A program made the position numbers and the translations under genes. A stretch of DNA of 44,179 nt, taken from positions 268,625 to 312,803 of the forward strand of contig JASEFU010000003.1 in NCBI GenBank assembly GCA_030018455.1, read 5' to 3'. Under the pieces are notes generated by a model. That model saw nothing but the letters and a program-made list of their open reading frames with translations. It was not told where the DNA came from and did no database searches. This document shows, in pieces, positions 28,051 to 36,362 of the stretch (positions are counted from its first letter, which is position 1; the number at the start of each line of letters is the position of its first letter). Source of the DNA: Dehalococcoidia bacterium (GTDB lineage Bacteria > Chloroflexota > Dehalococcoidia > DSTF01 > JALHUB01).

Positions 28051-28199
28051 GGCGGCGCTCCCGTCCGCGGCGACTCCCCCTGACGATGACGCCTTCGGCC
28101 TTGTGGCGCTGCGATCCGGGGGGTCATGAACCACACGTCGTCGCCCGGACTTTACGGGACCGCGCCCTGAAGGACGCGGCATTTGTCTATCCAATGCCG

Positions 28200-29327
28200 T
28201 CAGCGAAGGACGCGCTTCGCCAGCAGCAGCCGCAATATCGCCTCCCGGCTGACCACGGCCACCAGGCGTCCCTGCTCCACCACCGGCAGGTGTCGTTGCT
28301 CCTCCGCATCTATCAGTTGCACCATGGCGGCGCAGTCCGCCCACCGGTCGACGGTCACGACCTCCTCCGAGGGCTTCATGGCCGCCCGGACCGTGACCTC
28401 TTGCCAGCGGTCGCGCGGCACTCGCCGGAGCTGCTCCTGGCAGAGGATGCCGACCACCCGCTCGTTCTCGGTCACAAAGAGGCACATCGAGGCAAGATTC
28501 TCGCCGTTCCGCCGCACCGCTTCATCGAGCGAGAGCCACGGCGGCACGGCTGTGATGTCGCGCGACATGATGTTCGCCGCCTTGTGGTTCCGGAGGAAGT
28601 CGAGCACCTGCGTCTGCTGCCAGCTCTGACGGGCCGCCCCCTCCAGGAAGATGCCGAGGAACATGAACCAGAGCCCGGCCCCCGGCGAGAGCCAGCCGGC
28701 CCGGAAGATGGAGATGAGTCCTACGAAGATGAGGGCGTAGGCCATAATGCGGCCGCACCAGGAGGCGAAGAAGGTAGCGCGCCGGTAATCGCCGATAACG
28801 CCCCAGAGGACGGAACGAAGCACGCGGCCACCGTCGAGCGGGAAGCCGGGCGCCATGTTGAACAGGGCGACGCCCACGTTCATCAGCAACAGCCACTCCC
28901 ACATAACGGTGAAAGGCTTTTCGCCTTCCAGGCCGATGAGCAGGCCCGTGCCCAGGAAGACGGCTGCCAGCGCCATGCTCATCGCCGGGCCGGCGAGCGC
29001 CATCAGAAACTCGACCAGCGGCCTGCCCGCCTCTTTGCTTATCTGCGCCACGCCGCCGAAGACGAAGAGCGTTATGCCTTTGACGGGAATGCCGTAGGCG
29101 CGCGCCACAAGGCTGTGAGCGAGCTCGTGGAGGAGGATGCAGGCGAAGAACAGGAGTCCGCTGGCAACACCCAGCAGCCAGTGAACGGGCGCGCTTACGC
29201 CAGGCAGCCACTCCGGGTACACCTGGCTCGACAGCAGCAGGATGACAAAGCCGAAAGTGATGAACCACGACAGGTTCAGGCGGATGGGCACCCCCATTAG
29301 CCGCACGAGCGGAATCGACGTTCTCAT
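28200..29327 (-). CDS. Site-2 protease family protein (M50) with two CBS domains
   Basis: A 375-aa intramembrane metalloprotease. The zinc site is HELAH (about 67-71) within ACILLHELAHSLVARAYG, and the third ligand lies in NMAPGFPLDGGRVLR (about 157-171). Five or six hydrophobic helices precede two CBS domains (about 250-375), which in this Rip3-like subgroup may sense nucleotides. Substrate unknown; such proteases often cleave anti-sigma factors or signal-peptide remnants. It is upstream of murT on the same strand, with a gap of about 150 bp that shows no feature. Confidence 0.88.
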   Translation of the reverse strand: MRTSIPLVRLMGVPIRLNLSWFITFGFVILLLSSQVYPEWLPGVSAPVHWLLGVASGLLFFACILLHELAHSLVARAYGIPVKGITLFVFGGVAQISKEAGRPLVEFLMALAGPAMSMALAAVFLGTGLLIGLEGEKPFTVMWEWLLLMNVGVALFNMAPGFPLDGGRVLRSVLWGVIGDYRRATFFASWCGRIMAYALIFVGLISIFRAGWLSPGAGLWFMFLGIFLEGAARQSWQQTQVLDFLRNHKAANIMSRDITAVPPWLSLDEAVRRNGENLASMCLFVTENERVVGILCQEQLRRVPRDRWQEVTVRAAMKPSEEVVTVDRWADCAAMVQLIDAEEQRHLPVVEQGRLVAVVSREAILRLLLAKRVLR

Positions 29328-29391
29328 GGCGAAAAACGGGCAGCAACTGCGGGCTCATCGGACGATTGCCGCCCTCTCCTTGTTTACTAGT

Positions 29392-31704
29392 CTACTGTTT
29401 ATGAGAGTCTAACCGGAACCCCCTCAGCCGCAACGAATTCGTCATGACCGAGACCGAGCTCAGTGCCATCGCTCCCGCGGCGAGGACCGGGTTGAGGAAG
29501 CCGTACTCGCCGAAGAAGGGCTCCAGCGGCGCCGGCACGCCCGTGCGCGACAGCAGTGGGTAAAGGATGCCCGCGGCAACGGGTATGAGGATGATGTTGT
29601 AGAAGAAGGCCCAGAAGAGGTTCTGCTTGATGGTCTGCATCGTGCGCTGGCTCAGCGCTAGCGCCGTCGGGACGCCCGCCAGGTCGCCGCGTATGAGGGT
29701 GATATCCGACGCTTCGAGGGCGACGTCCGTCCCCGTGCCGATGGCGATGCCAACATCCGCCTGAGCGAGGGCGGGGGCGTCGTTTATGCCGTCGCCGACC
29801 ATTGCCACGAGCTTGCCCTCGTCCTGCAGGCGCCGCACCTCGCGCGCCTTGTCCTGCGGCAGCACCTCCGCCAGCACGCGGTCGACCCCCACCTGGCGGG
29901 CGACCGCTTCCGCGGTCTGCCGGTTGTCGCCGGTGAGCATCGCCACCTCGAGGCTCATCGCCTTCATGCGCGCGACGGCTTCGGCGGCGCCCGGTTTCAC
30001 CGTGTCGGCGACGGCGATGACGCCGGCGGGCCGCCCATCGACGGCGACGAACATCGATGTCTTGCCCTCGGAGGCGAGCCGCTCCCCCGCGCGCTCTATG
30101 CCGTCGCTATCCGTGGAAGCGCTGGTCAAGAGTCCGCTTTCGCGCATCAGCTTCAGGTTGCCCAGCAGCACCGTCCTGCCGTCGACTTCGGCCTGGACGC
30201 CGAGCCCGGGGAGGGCGGCGAACTCCCGCGCCTCCACCATCTGGACGCCCCTCGACTGCGCCGCCGCGACGACCGCTTCGCCCAGCGGGTGCTCGGAGCT
30301 GCGCTCCACGCTCGCCGCCAGCCGCAGCAGGTCGTCTTCGCGCCAGCCGTCGCCGGCGACGATGTCGGTGAGAGCGGGCGCGCCGGAGGTGACGGTGCCC
30401 GTCTTGTCGAGGATGACGGCGTCGATCTTGTAGGCGGTCTCGAGGGCTTCGCCGCCACGGATAAGTATGCCGTTCTCGGCACCTTTGCCGGTGCCGACCA
30501 TGATCGCGGTGGGAGTGGCCAGCCCGAGGGCGCAGGGGCAGGCGATGATCAGCACGGCCACTGCGTTCAGCAGGGCGAAGGTGAGGGCGGGCGCCGGCCC
30601 CCAGATGGCCCAGATGACGAACGTTGCGGCGGCGACGCCGATCACGGCGGGGACGAAGTAGCCCGCCACCACGTCGGCGAGGCGCTGGATGGGCGCCTTC
30701 GAGCCCTGCGCCTCTTCAACGAGGTGAACGATCTGCGCCAGGACACTGTCCTTCCCCACGCGCTCGGCGCGAAAGCGGAAGCTCCCCGTCTTGTTTATCG
30801 TCGCGCCGATGACCTCGTCGCCGGCGTTCTTCTCCACGGGAATGCTCTCGCCGGTGATCATCGACTCGTCGACGGCGGAGCGTCCTTCGAGCACGACGCC
30901 GTCCACCGGTATCTTCTCGCCCGGCCGGACGACGACGATGTCGCCGACGATGACGTCTTCGACCGGGACGTCCGTCTCCTGTCCGTTACGCAGGACGCGG
31001 GCGGTCCTCGCCTGGAGGCCGATGAGGCGCCTGATAGCGGCCGAGGTGCGTCCCTTCGCCTTCGCTTCCAGGTGGCGCCCCATGAGGATGAGGGCGATGA
31101 TCACGGCGGCGGTGTCGTAGTAAACGTCAGCGGTGAGATCGGCTGACTCGAAGAGGCCGGGCGCGAAGGTAGCGAAGACGCTGTAGAAGTAGGCGGCGCT
31201 GGTGCCGACGGCGATGAGCGTGTTCATGTCGGCGGAGAAGTGGCGCGCGCGGCCCCAGGCGCCGGTGTAGAACTGCCAGCCGGCCCAGAACTGGACGGGC
31301 GTCGCAAGCAGGAAGGACGCGACGTTGACCGCGCCCATCGGCAGGTCGGAGAGAAGGGGGATGCGCTGAAACTGGCTCAGCAGGAGCAAGAGGGCGCCGG
31401 TGACGCCTGCGAAGAGGAACTTGCGCCACAACGACCGCTCCTCGCGGGCGCGCGCCTCGGCCTGGGCTTCGGGCGTCGCGAGCGTCTGCGGCCTCGGACG
31501 GTAGCCCGCGCGCTCGATTGCGCGATACAGGCTCTCGGCGGGCGTCGCCGGGTCGTAGCGGACGGTCGCCTGTTCGGTCGCCAGGTTCACGGCGACATCG
31601 CAGACGCCGGGCACCGCGCGCAGCGACTCTTCGACGCGGAGGACGCAGGAGGCGCAGTGCATCCCCTCGATGGGAATGGTCGTGCGTTCGGTCTTAGCGC
31701 TCAT
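29392..31704 (-). CDS. copA: Copper-exporting P1B-type ATPase
   Basis: CopA pumps Cu(I) out of the cytoplasm; 770 aa. One N-terminal heavy-metal domain carries EGMHCASC (C17, C20). The transmembrane copper site CPC is in [14 protein letters not shown] (about 391), and the phosphorylation site is DKTGT (about 431). The HP motif SSEHPLG follows, then the hinge [16 protein letters not shown] (about 635), and [11 protein letters not shown] plus [15 protein letters not shown] in the last helices, the copper (1B-1) signature. The start overlaps the end of the small upstream gene by 11 bp. Regulated by CsoR through the promoter at 32281-32333. Confidence 0.95.
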   Translation of the reverse strand: MSAKTERTTIPIEGMHCASCVLRVEESLRAVPGVCDVAVNLATEQATVRYDPATPAESLYRAIERAGYRPRPQTLATPEAQAEARAREERSLWRKFLFAGVTGALLLLLSQFQRIPLLSDLPMGAVNVASFLLATPVQFWAGWQFYTGAWGRARHFSADMNTLIAVGTSAAYFYSVFATFAPGLFESADLTADVYYDTAAVIIALILMGRHLEAKAKGRTSAAIRRLIGLQARTARVLRNGQETDVPVEDVIVGDIVVVRPGEKIPVDGVVLEGRSAVDESMITGESIPVEKNAGDEVIGATINKTGSFRFRAERVGKDSVLAQIVHLVEEAQGSKAPIQRLADVVAGYFVPAVIGVAAATFVIWAIWGPAPALTFALLNAVAVLIIACPCALGLATPTAIMVGTGKGAENGILIRGGEALETAYKIDAVILDKTGTVTSGAPALTDIVAGDGWREDDLLRLAASVERSSEHPLGEAVVAAAQSRGVQMVEAREFAALPGLGVQAEVDGRTVLLGNLKLMRESGLLTSASTDSDGIERAGERLASEGKTSMFVAVDGRPAGVIAVADTVKPGAAEAVARMKAMSLEVAMLTGDNRQTAEAVARQVGVDRVLAEVLPQDKAREVRRLQDEGKLVAMVGDGINDAPALAQADVGIAIGTGTDVALEASDITLIRGDLAGVPTALALSQRTMQTIKQNLFWAFFYNIILIPVAAGILYPLLSRTGVPAPLEPFFGEYGFLNPVLAAGAMALSSVSVMTNSLRLRGFRLDSHKQ

Positions 31705-31915
31705 CGGCGATGCGAGAGTGCTCCTCTCTTTGCTCGGGACCCGTGCTGCCGCGTCGCATCATCTGATGGCAACCCATCCTGTGGCCGGAGTGACCTTCAT
31801 CGTCGGAAGTCCGCTTGACGGCGAACCAGCCAAGGAGCAGCATGCCGCCCATCATCAGGGGGCAGGCGAGGAGCGCCATGAAACCGAGAATGCCCCAGCT
31901 AAACCCGTCCATCAT
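31694..31915 (-). CDS. Small Met/His-rich membrane protein in the copper operon
   Basis: A 73-aa protein, [19 protein letters not shown] followed by a single hydrophobic helix with two MM pairs and a Cys ([15 protein letters not shown]). After it comes a cytoplasm- or surface-exposed tail with [13 protein letters not shown], rich in His, Met and Cys. These are copper(I)-binding residues. The ATG has GGAGG 5 nt upstream. It sits between csoR (11-bp gap) and copA (11-bp overlap), so a role in copper binding or delivery to CopA is plausible, but I do not recognise a named family. Confidence 0.75.
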   Translation of the reverse strand: MMDGFSWGILGFMALLACPLMMGGMLLLGWFAVKRTSDDEGHSGHRMGCHQMMRRGSTGPEQREEHSRIADER

Positions 31916-31926
31916 CTCCACCTCCG

Positions 31927-32193
31927 CTATCTGTTGGCGAGTTCGTACAGTTCTAGAAGCTCGTCGACCACCTGGCGTTCGCGCCCGTCCCGTATGCCGT
32001 GGACGACGCAGTCGCGCAGGTGGCCTTCGAGCATGATCGTTTCGAGCTTTTCGAGGGCGCGCCGCACGGCGAACGACTGCTTGAGGATATCGACGCAGTA
32101 GGCGTCCTCCTTGATCATGCGTCCGATGCCGTGGAGGTGGCCGTCGATGTAGTTGAGCCGTTTGAGGGCCTTTTCGCGCACCGAGTCCTGCAT
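31927..32193 (-). CDS. csoR: CsoR-family copper-sensing transcriptional repressor
   Basis: An 88-aa all-helical repressor that releases DNA when Cu(I) binds. The metal ligands Cys-His-Cys are all present: Cys in DAYCVDILKQ, and His and Cys in MLEGHLRDCVV, the x-y-z arrangement of copper-type CsoR. The N-terminal KRLNYIDGHLHGIGRMIKED is the usual DUF156 start. It leads the operon and should repress itself, the small membrane protein and copA. Confidence 0.93.
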   Translation of the reverse strand: MQDSVREKALKRLNYIDGHLHGIGRMIKEDAYCVDILKQSFAVRRALEKLETIMLEGHLRDCVVHGIRDGRERQVVDELLELYELANR

Positions 32194-32280
32194 GCCCGGC
32201 CTCCTTCGCTGCCTCTGATGTTGTCCGCCGCGCCCGGGCTGGACCCCTGCGACGGTCGTACCCCGTCCGCGGCCTCTCCC

Positions 32281-32299
32281 TACCCACGGGGGAGGGGTA
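32281..32299. promoter_or_regulatory. Putative CsoR operator
   Basis: Inverted repeat TACCC-N9-GGGTA with a G-tract centre, as in known CsoR operators. It covers the predicted transcription start of the csoR operon, where a repressor would block initiation. Confidence 0.55.
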
Positions 32300-32304
32300 A
32301 TACT

Positions 32305-32333
32305 ATGTTAACCGGCAATGCGACCAGCGTCAA
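32305..32333 (-). promoter_or_regulatory. Predicted promoter of csoR-copA operon
   Basis: On the minus strand: -35 TTGACG (32328-32333), 17-bp spacer, -10 TAACAT (32305-32310). Start expected near 32298, inside the operator. Confidence 0.55.
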
Positions 32334-32385
32334 GAGGAGTCGCTTGCCGAATAAAGCTCCTCACTAGGACGTGGCTGGTCGGCGT

Positions 32386-32417
32386 GTCAACGGATGGAAG
32401 CGGACAAGCGGATGGCG
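32386..32417 (+). repeat. Interspersed 33-bp repeat, copy downstream of the nuclease gene
   Basis: Starts GTCAACGGATGGAAG and ends GACAAGCGGATGGCG. It matches the copy at 33092-33124 at nearly all positions (one base shorter), in the same orientation. The two copies bracket the nuclease gene. Confidence 0.7.
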
Positions 32418-32445
32418 GCCGCTGTCTGTGGCATTGCGGGCGCTG

Positions 32446-33006
32446 TCAGGGGGCGCATCCGGGGGGTGGCGCGAGGCCGGGACAGGCGCTCCACATCCCC
32501 CGTCCATGCCGGTAGGCGTCGCACTCCGATGCCTGTAACGATGCGAGGAGCAGCGTATCCGGCGGGTACGACGCCGCGTTCGCGTAGCCGCGGTACGCGA
32601 GGTCGCCGTTCAGGAACGTCTCACAGCCGGGGTTCGACGAATCGGTGTCGACCCAGACGTAGGCGAGGAGCCTGCCGAAGAAATCGGTGCACGAGACGTC
32701 GCGCATCAGGCAGACGACGCGTCCCTCCAGCACGCTCCGGGCGTAGGCCGACGCCTCCGGCCCGTAGCACTCGACGTCGCCGTAGACTTCGGGGGTGTCC
32801 ACGCCGATCAGTCGCACGCGGTACGTCTGGCCGGCGACGACCGGGCAGTCGGCGCCCCAGTTGAGGGGCGAGTCGACGCGGAGATGGAAGGTGTCGCCGT
32901 CGACCACGTGCACCGCCGTTCCCGCCGTGCACTGAAGTCCCGCCCCGAAGACGGCGAGGAGCAGGCAGGCGGTCAGCAGGGGAAAGATGCAGACGCGGCG
33001 GCGCAC
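32446..33006 (-). CDS. Secreted thermonuclease-family (SNase-like) protein
   Basis: A 186-aa staphylococcal-nuclease-like protein with an N-terminal signal peptide (RRR, then PLLTACLLLAVFGAG). The OB-fold core shows VVDGDTFHL (calcium-binding Asp), YRVRLIGVDTPE with catalytic Arg, Asp and Glu, DFFGRLLAYVWVD with the second catalytic Arg, and LAYRGYA. Six or more cysteines after the signal suggest disulfides in an extracytoplasmic enzyme. GTG start with GGAAGGAG 7 nt upstream. The gene is bracketed by two copies of an interspersed repeat. Confidence 0.88.
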   Translation of the reverse strand: MRRRVCIFPLLTACLLLAVFGAGLQCTAGTAVHVVDGDTFHLRVDSPLNWGADCPVVAGQTYRVRLIGVDTPEVYGDVECYGPEASAYARSVLEGRVVCLMRDVSCTDFFGRLLAYVWVDTDSSNPGCETFLNGDLAYRGYANAASYPPDTLLLASLQASECDAYRHGRGMWSACPGLAPPPGCAP

Positions 33007-33036
33007 GGGCAGGCTCCTTCCTGGAATCCGACCCAG

Positions 33037-33064
33037 ATCATAGCCCTGTCGGGGGCGAAGTCAA
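33037..33064 (-). promoter_or_regulatory. Predicted promoter of the nuclease gene
   Basis: On the minus strand: -35 TTGACT (33059-33064), 16-bp spacer, -10 TATGAT (33037-33042). Leader of about 25 nt. Confidence 0.5.
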
Positions 33065-33091
33065 GCGCTGACTGCGGCGGCGTGCGAATCC

Positions 33092-33124
33092 GTCAGCGGG
33101 TGGAAAGCGGACAAGCGGATGGCG
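33092..33124 (+). repeat. Interspersed 33-bp repeat, copy upstream of the nuclease gene
   Basis: Starts GTCAGCGGGTGGAAAG and ends GACAAGCGGATGGCG; the best match is the copy at 32386-32417. Short internal direct repeats of CGGATGG type are seen in the family. Confidence 0.7.
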
Positions 33125-33205
33125 GAAGGGGCGCCCGATGCCGGACGGGCCGGCGCAGAGTGCGGGCAATCGGGGGACGGACGCGGCGGCCTCAGGCAGA
33201 AACAA

Positions 33206-33235
33206 GACTGCCGGCTCTTTCGAGACCCGGCAGTC
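33206..33235 (-). terminator. Terminator downstream of tatA
   Basis: Perfect 9-bp inverted repeat GACTGCCGG (33206-33214) / CCGGCAGTC (33227-33235) with a 12-nt loop. On the minus strand it is followed by TTGTTTCT, so it fits a rho-independent terminator for tatA. Confidence 0.75.
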
Positions 33236-33254
33236 CTTTGATGTCTTGTTTGTG

Positions 33255-33557
33255 TTACAGCGCGGCGCCGCAGTTCGAGCAGAAGCGCGTGCCGGGACTG
33301 TTCACCGTGCCGCACTTGGAGCACGATACTTCGCCCGCGGGGGCTCCGGACGAACCCCCGCCGCCGGACGCGCTCTCGGCAATCTGCTTTGGCTCGTCCT
33401 CTTCCTTGCTTGCCCTTCGGAACTCGCGAATCCCTTTGCCTATCGCGCCGCCCACCTCGGGGAGGCGGCCGACTCCGAAGATAATGATGACTATGGCAAG
33501 GATCAGGACCAGCTCAAACGGTCCCAGCCCGAAGGGTCCAATTGCTAGCACCGGCAT
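33255..33557 (-). CDS. tatA: TatA/E-type twin-arginine translocase subunit with C-terminal zinc ribbon
   Basis: A 100-aa protein. Residues 1-45 are a TatA: a hydrophobic helix FELVLILAIVIIIFGVGRLPEVG, then an amphipathic helix GGAIGKGIREFRRA. An acidic and a Gly/Ser linker follow. The C-terminus is a zinc ribbon with CSKCG and FCSNCG (about 78-98). TatA forms the pore for folded proteins with TatC; no tatC is in the window. The ribbon is not part of standard TatA. The ATG at 33557 has GGAGG 7 nt upstream; the frame is open 11 codons further without support. Confidence 0.88.
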   Translation of the reverse strand: MPVLAIGPFGLGPFELVLILAIVIIIFGVGRLPEVGGAIGKGIREFRRASKEEDEPKQIAESASGGGGSSGAPAGEVSCSKCGTVNSPGTRFCSNCGAAL

Positions 33558-33576
33558 TGCTTGCCTCCTCTGCGCC

Positions 33577-33646
33577 TTTCGAATGCGCACTTAAAGCCTA
33601 ACATCGCAGATATAACGAGTCAAGGATTTGCGCGCATTCTTCGAAA
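33577..33646 (-). promoter_or_regulatory. Predicted promoter of tatA flanked by an inverted repeat
   Basis: On the minus strand: -35 TTGACT (33618-33623), 17-bp spacer, -10 TAGGCT (33595-33600) preceded by TGT. The promoter lies between two arms of an inverted repeat: TTTCGAATGCGC (33577-33588, plus strand) and GCGCATTCTTCGAAA (33632-33646), the same but for a 3-nt insertion. This could be an operator or a looping site. Confidence 0.5.
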
Positions 33647-34747
33647 TTAAACGTTGAAGAGGATGTGCAGCACGTCGCCGTCCTGCACGTGGTAGCCCTT
33701 GCCCTCGCCGCGCAGCGCCCCGTGACGCCGCGCCTCCGCCAGCGAGCCGTACGAAATCAACTCGTCCCAGCGGATGACCTCCGCCCGGATGAAGCCGCGT
33801 TCCATGTCGGAGTGCACCTTTCCCGCCGCCCGGGGCGCCGGCGTGTCCCTGGGCACCGTCCAGGCGCGGCACTCGTCTTCGTTCCCCGTGAAGAAGAAAA
33901 TGAGGTCGAGAAGATGGAAGGAGAGACGGCTGATGCGCTCCGCCGCTGCCTCGCCGAGGCCGAGATCGGCGCGAAACTCCCGCTCCTCTTCGTCCGACAG
34001 ATCGATGAGTTCCATCTCCAGCGTCCCGCACGCCGCCGCTACCGCCGTCGACGGCCCGGAGCGCCGCGCGCGCGCCTCCTCCTCGATTGCCGCCGCCTGC
34101 GGCACGTCCGCCTCGTCGATGTTCAGCAGGATGAGCAGCGGCTTGGCGGTGAGGAAGTTGTAGTTCGCCACCGAGCGAAGCTCTTCCTTTGTCAGCGGCT
34201 GCGCGCGGATGGGCGTTCCCGCCTCGAGTCCCTCCTTGATGCGCCGCAGGAGCGCCATCTCGTGCTCGCCCGCCTCGCGCTCCCCCGCGCGCGCCGACCG
34301 CACGGCCGTGTCGAGCCGCTCCAGCCGCCGCTCGATGACGCCGAGGTCGCTGAACGCCAGCTCGAGGTCAAGCGTATCGATGTCCCGCTGAGGATCGACG
34401 GAGCCCTCGGGATGGGGCACCGCCTCGTTGCGGAATGCGCGCACCACGTGCACGAGGGACTCGCTGCGGTCGAGGGCGGCCTGCACCTGCGGCGACGGGC
34501 CGCCGCCGCGTCCGCCGCGCCACGCCAGTCCGCCCGGCACGTCGACGTACTGGATATCGGCGTGGGTCACCTTCTTGGCCTTGAACACGGGCGCCAGGCG
34601 GTCGAGCCGTTCGTCGGGCACCTTGTAGGTGCCGATGTGCAGCTCGGCCTCGCCGTCGAAGGCGCCGACAGGCGCGTGGCCGTGCGTCAGGGCGTTGAAG
34701 AGGGTCGTCTTCCCTGAGCGGGCAAGCCCGATGATCGCCATCTGCAT
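33647..34747 (-). CDS. YchF/Obg-like ATPase, divergent (DUF933/TGS)
   Basis: A 366-aa TRAFAC-class P-loop NTPase of the YchF/OLA1 family, ATP-preferring in known members. The C-terminal DUF933/TGS part is well kept: GKVHSDMERGFIRAEVI and EGKGYHVQDGDVLHILFNV. G4 is NIDE, matching the NxxE that gives YchF its ATP preference. G1 is unusual, GLARSGKTTLFNALT instead of the canonical GLPNVGKSTLFNALT, and the G3 region DVPGGLAWRGGRGG also differs. This may be a YchF-like paralogue rather than YchF itself. The ATG at 34747 has GGAG 7 nt upstream. Confidence 0.85.
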   Translation of the reverse strand: MQMAIIGLARSGKTTLFNALTHGHAPVGAFDGEAELHIGTYKVPDERLDRLAPVFKAKKVTHADIQYVDVPGGLAWRGGRGGGPSPQVQAALDRSESLVHVVRAFRNEAVPHPEGSVDPQRDIDTLDLELAFSDLGVIERRLERLDTAVRSARAGEREAGEHEMALLRRIKEGLEAGTPIRAQPLTKEELRSVANYNFLTAKPLLILLNIDEADVPQAAAIEEEARARRSGPSTAVAAACGTLEMELIDLSDEEEREFRADLGLGEAAAERISRLSFHLLDLIFFFTGNEDECRAWTVPRDTPAPRAAGKVHSDMERGFIRAEVIRWDELISYGSLAEARRHGALRGEGKGYHVQDGDVLHILFNV

Positions 34748-34776
34748 CTGTTCACTCCGGATCGAGCGTCGTACTG

Positions 34777-34785
34777 ATTCTAGCA
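34777..34785 (-). promoter_or_regulatory. Extended -10 promoter of the YchF-like gene
   Basis: On the minus strand TGCTAGAAT, hexamer 34777-34782. No good -35. About 24 nt leader. Confidence 0.45.
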
Positions 34786-34866
34786 CGTTCCCGGCTGCGC
34801 GGCTCTTCTCGGCTGTTAGAGGGGCGGCGCGTATACTTGCTCCTGAGGCGGGAAGGAGGCCGACGG

Positions 34867-36234
34867 ATGGCGGAAGCCATCAGGGAACTCTGGCTGTGGC
34901 TGAGTCGCGAGGCTTTGACGACCGAGCTGATGCAGCTTGAGGACGAAGGGCGCGACGTCTCGTCCGTCAGAGCGGAGTTCGAGCGGCTCCTCGCGTTGGG
35001 CGAGGAGGAGCTATCGGCGCCGTCTAAGCAGGAGGAGGCGGGCGCGCTTCTGGACGCGGCGCAGCGGCTGCCGGTGCGGCCGGACTACCCCTTCCGGGAG
35101 CCGTCGGGCCTGGCTGAGATAAGGGAGCTGCGGCAGGGAGCGCCGCGTCGCATTGAGAGGCCACTTCCGGCGGCGGAGATGGAGGACAGGCTGCTCGGCG
35201 CCTGGCTGGGCCGGTGCGCCGGCTGCCTTCTTGGCAAGCCGGTCGAAGGGGCCCGCACGGAGGAGCTGTGGGGCTTCCTCAAGATGTCCAGCCAGTGGCC
35301 CCTTCGCGACTACATCCGGCTCGACGTGGACGCGCGAACGGCGGCGGCGTACCCCGACTTCGTCGCCAGGAAGGCGCTCGATGCGCTCGACCACATGCCG
35401 TCGGACGACGACACCGACTACACGGTCGCCTGCACCCTCCTCCTCAAGCGAAAGGGCGCCGCCTTCACCCCCGCCGACGTGGCGCGTTTCTGGCTGCTCA
35501 ACTTGCCGCTGCTCCGCACTTACACGGCGGAGCGGGTCGCTTACCGCAACTTCGCCATGCAGGTGCAGCCGCCGGAGAGCGCTTCCTTCCGAAACTCCTA
35601 CCGCGAGTGGATAGGGGCGCGCATCCGCGCCGACGCCTACGGCTACGTCTGCGCCGGCGACCCCGAAAGGGCGGCGGAGTTCGCCTGGCGCGACGCCTCG
35701 ATAAGCCACGTGAAGAACGGCATCTACGGCGCGATGCTGGTCGCGGCCATGCTCGCCGCCGCGCCCTTTTGCAGAGACGCGGTCGAGCTCCTGGAGGCGG
35801 GACGGCGCGGGATACCGGCGACGAGCCGCCTCTACGCCGATACAGGGCAGGCGCTGGCCTGGCGCGCCGCCGGCCTCGGCTACGACGAGGCGATTGCCCG
35901 GATACATGAGCGGTGGGACGAACGTCTGCCGCACCACTGGTGCCATGCCAACTCCAACACCATGGTCTGCGCCGTCGCCCTCTTGTGGGGCGAAGGCGAC
36001 TACGGGCAGTCTGTCTGTCGCGCCGTCCAGCCCGGCTTCGACACCGACTGCAACGGGGCGACCGTGGGCTCGTTGATGGGGATGATGCTGGGCGCGCGCA
36101 ACGTCCCCTCGAGCTGGACGGGACGCCTCAACAACACCCTGAAGACGAGCCTCATCGGCTATGAGACCGTGAACATCGAAGCGATGGCGCGCGAGACGGC
36201 CGCGCTTTGGGAAGGGCTGGAGCGCACCCCGTAG
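34867..36234 (+). CDS. ADP-ribosylglycohydrolase family protein with N-terminal extension
   Basis: A 455-aa protein of the ADP-ribosyl(dinitrogenase reductase) hydrolase family. The di-magnesium site motifs are present: LGAWLGRCAGCLLGKPVEG, then SDDDTDYTVA, and near the C-terminus GFDTDCNGATVGSLMGMM. The first 100 or so residues (WLSREALTTELMQLEDEGRDVSS and following) are outside the usual domain and helical by appearance. Such enzymes remove ADP-ribose from proteins or small molecules, but no ADP-ribosyltransferase is nearby. ATG at 34867 with GGAGG 7 nt upstream. A TATACT at 34832-34837 may be its -10. Confidence 0.88.
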   Translation: MAEAIRELWLWLSREALTTELMQLEDEGRDVSSVRAEFERLLALGEEELSAPSKQEEAGALLDAAQRLPVRPDYPFREPSGLAEIRELRQGAPRRIERPLPAAEMEDRLLGAWLGRCAGCLLGKPVEGARTEELWGFLKMSSQWPLRDYIRLDVDARTAAAYPDFVARKALDALDHMPSDDDTDYTVACTLLLKRKGAAFTPADVARFWLLNLPLLRTYTAERVAYRNFAMQVQPPESASFRNSYREWIGARIRADAYGYVCAGDPERAAEFAWRDASISHVKNGIYGAMLVAAMLAAAPFCRDAVELLEAGRRGIPATSRLYADTGQALAWRAAGLGYDEAIARIHERWDERLPHHWCHANSNTMVCAVALLWGEGDYGQSVCRAVQPGFDTDCNGATVGSLMGMMLGARNVPSSWTGRLNNTLKTSLIGYETVNIEAMARETAALWEGLERTP

Positions 36235-36281
36235 TTGCTTTGAGCGGCGGCGTCGGTACCGGGCCGTTCTGTCTTCTTCGG

Positions 36282-36311
36282 TTGACGAATAGAATCGGGC
36301 TGCATTACACT
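36282..36311 (+). promoter_or_regulatory. Predicted promoter of the desulforedoxin-like genes
   Basis: -35 TTGACG (36282-36287), 18-bp spacer, -10 TACACT (36306-36311). Leader of about 45 nt to the first mini-gene. Confidence 0.55.
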
Positions 36312-36362
36312 TTTTCGGGGTAACTGCTCGTGGAGACTCCCTCAGATTCGGGGTGATGTGAC

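Noticed and set aside
28051-28485. 145-codon upstream extension of murT
   Set aside because: Gly/Arg/Ala-rich and not conserved; the GTG at 28050 has a good Shine-Dalgarno and gives the family length. The extension also overlaps the end of the M50 protease gene.
32394-32864. 156-codon plus-strand frame opposite the nuclease gene
   Set aside because: Almost only Arg, Gly, Ser, Pro; a shadow of the nuclease gene.
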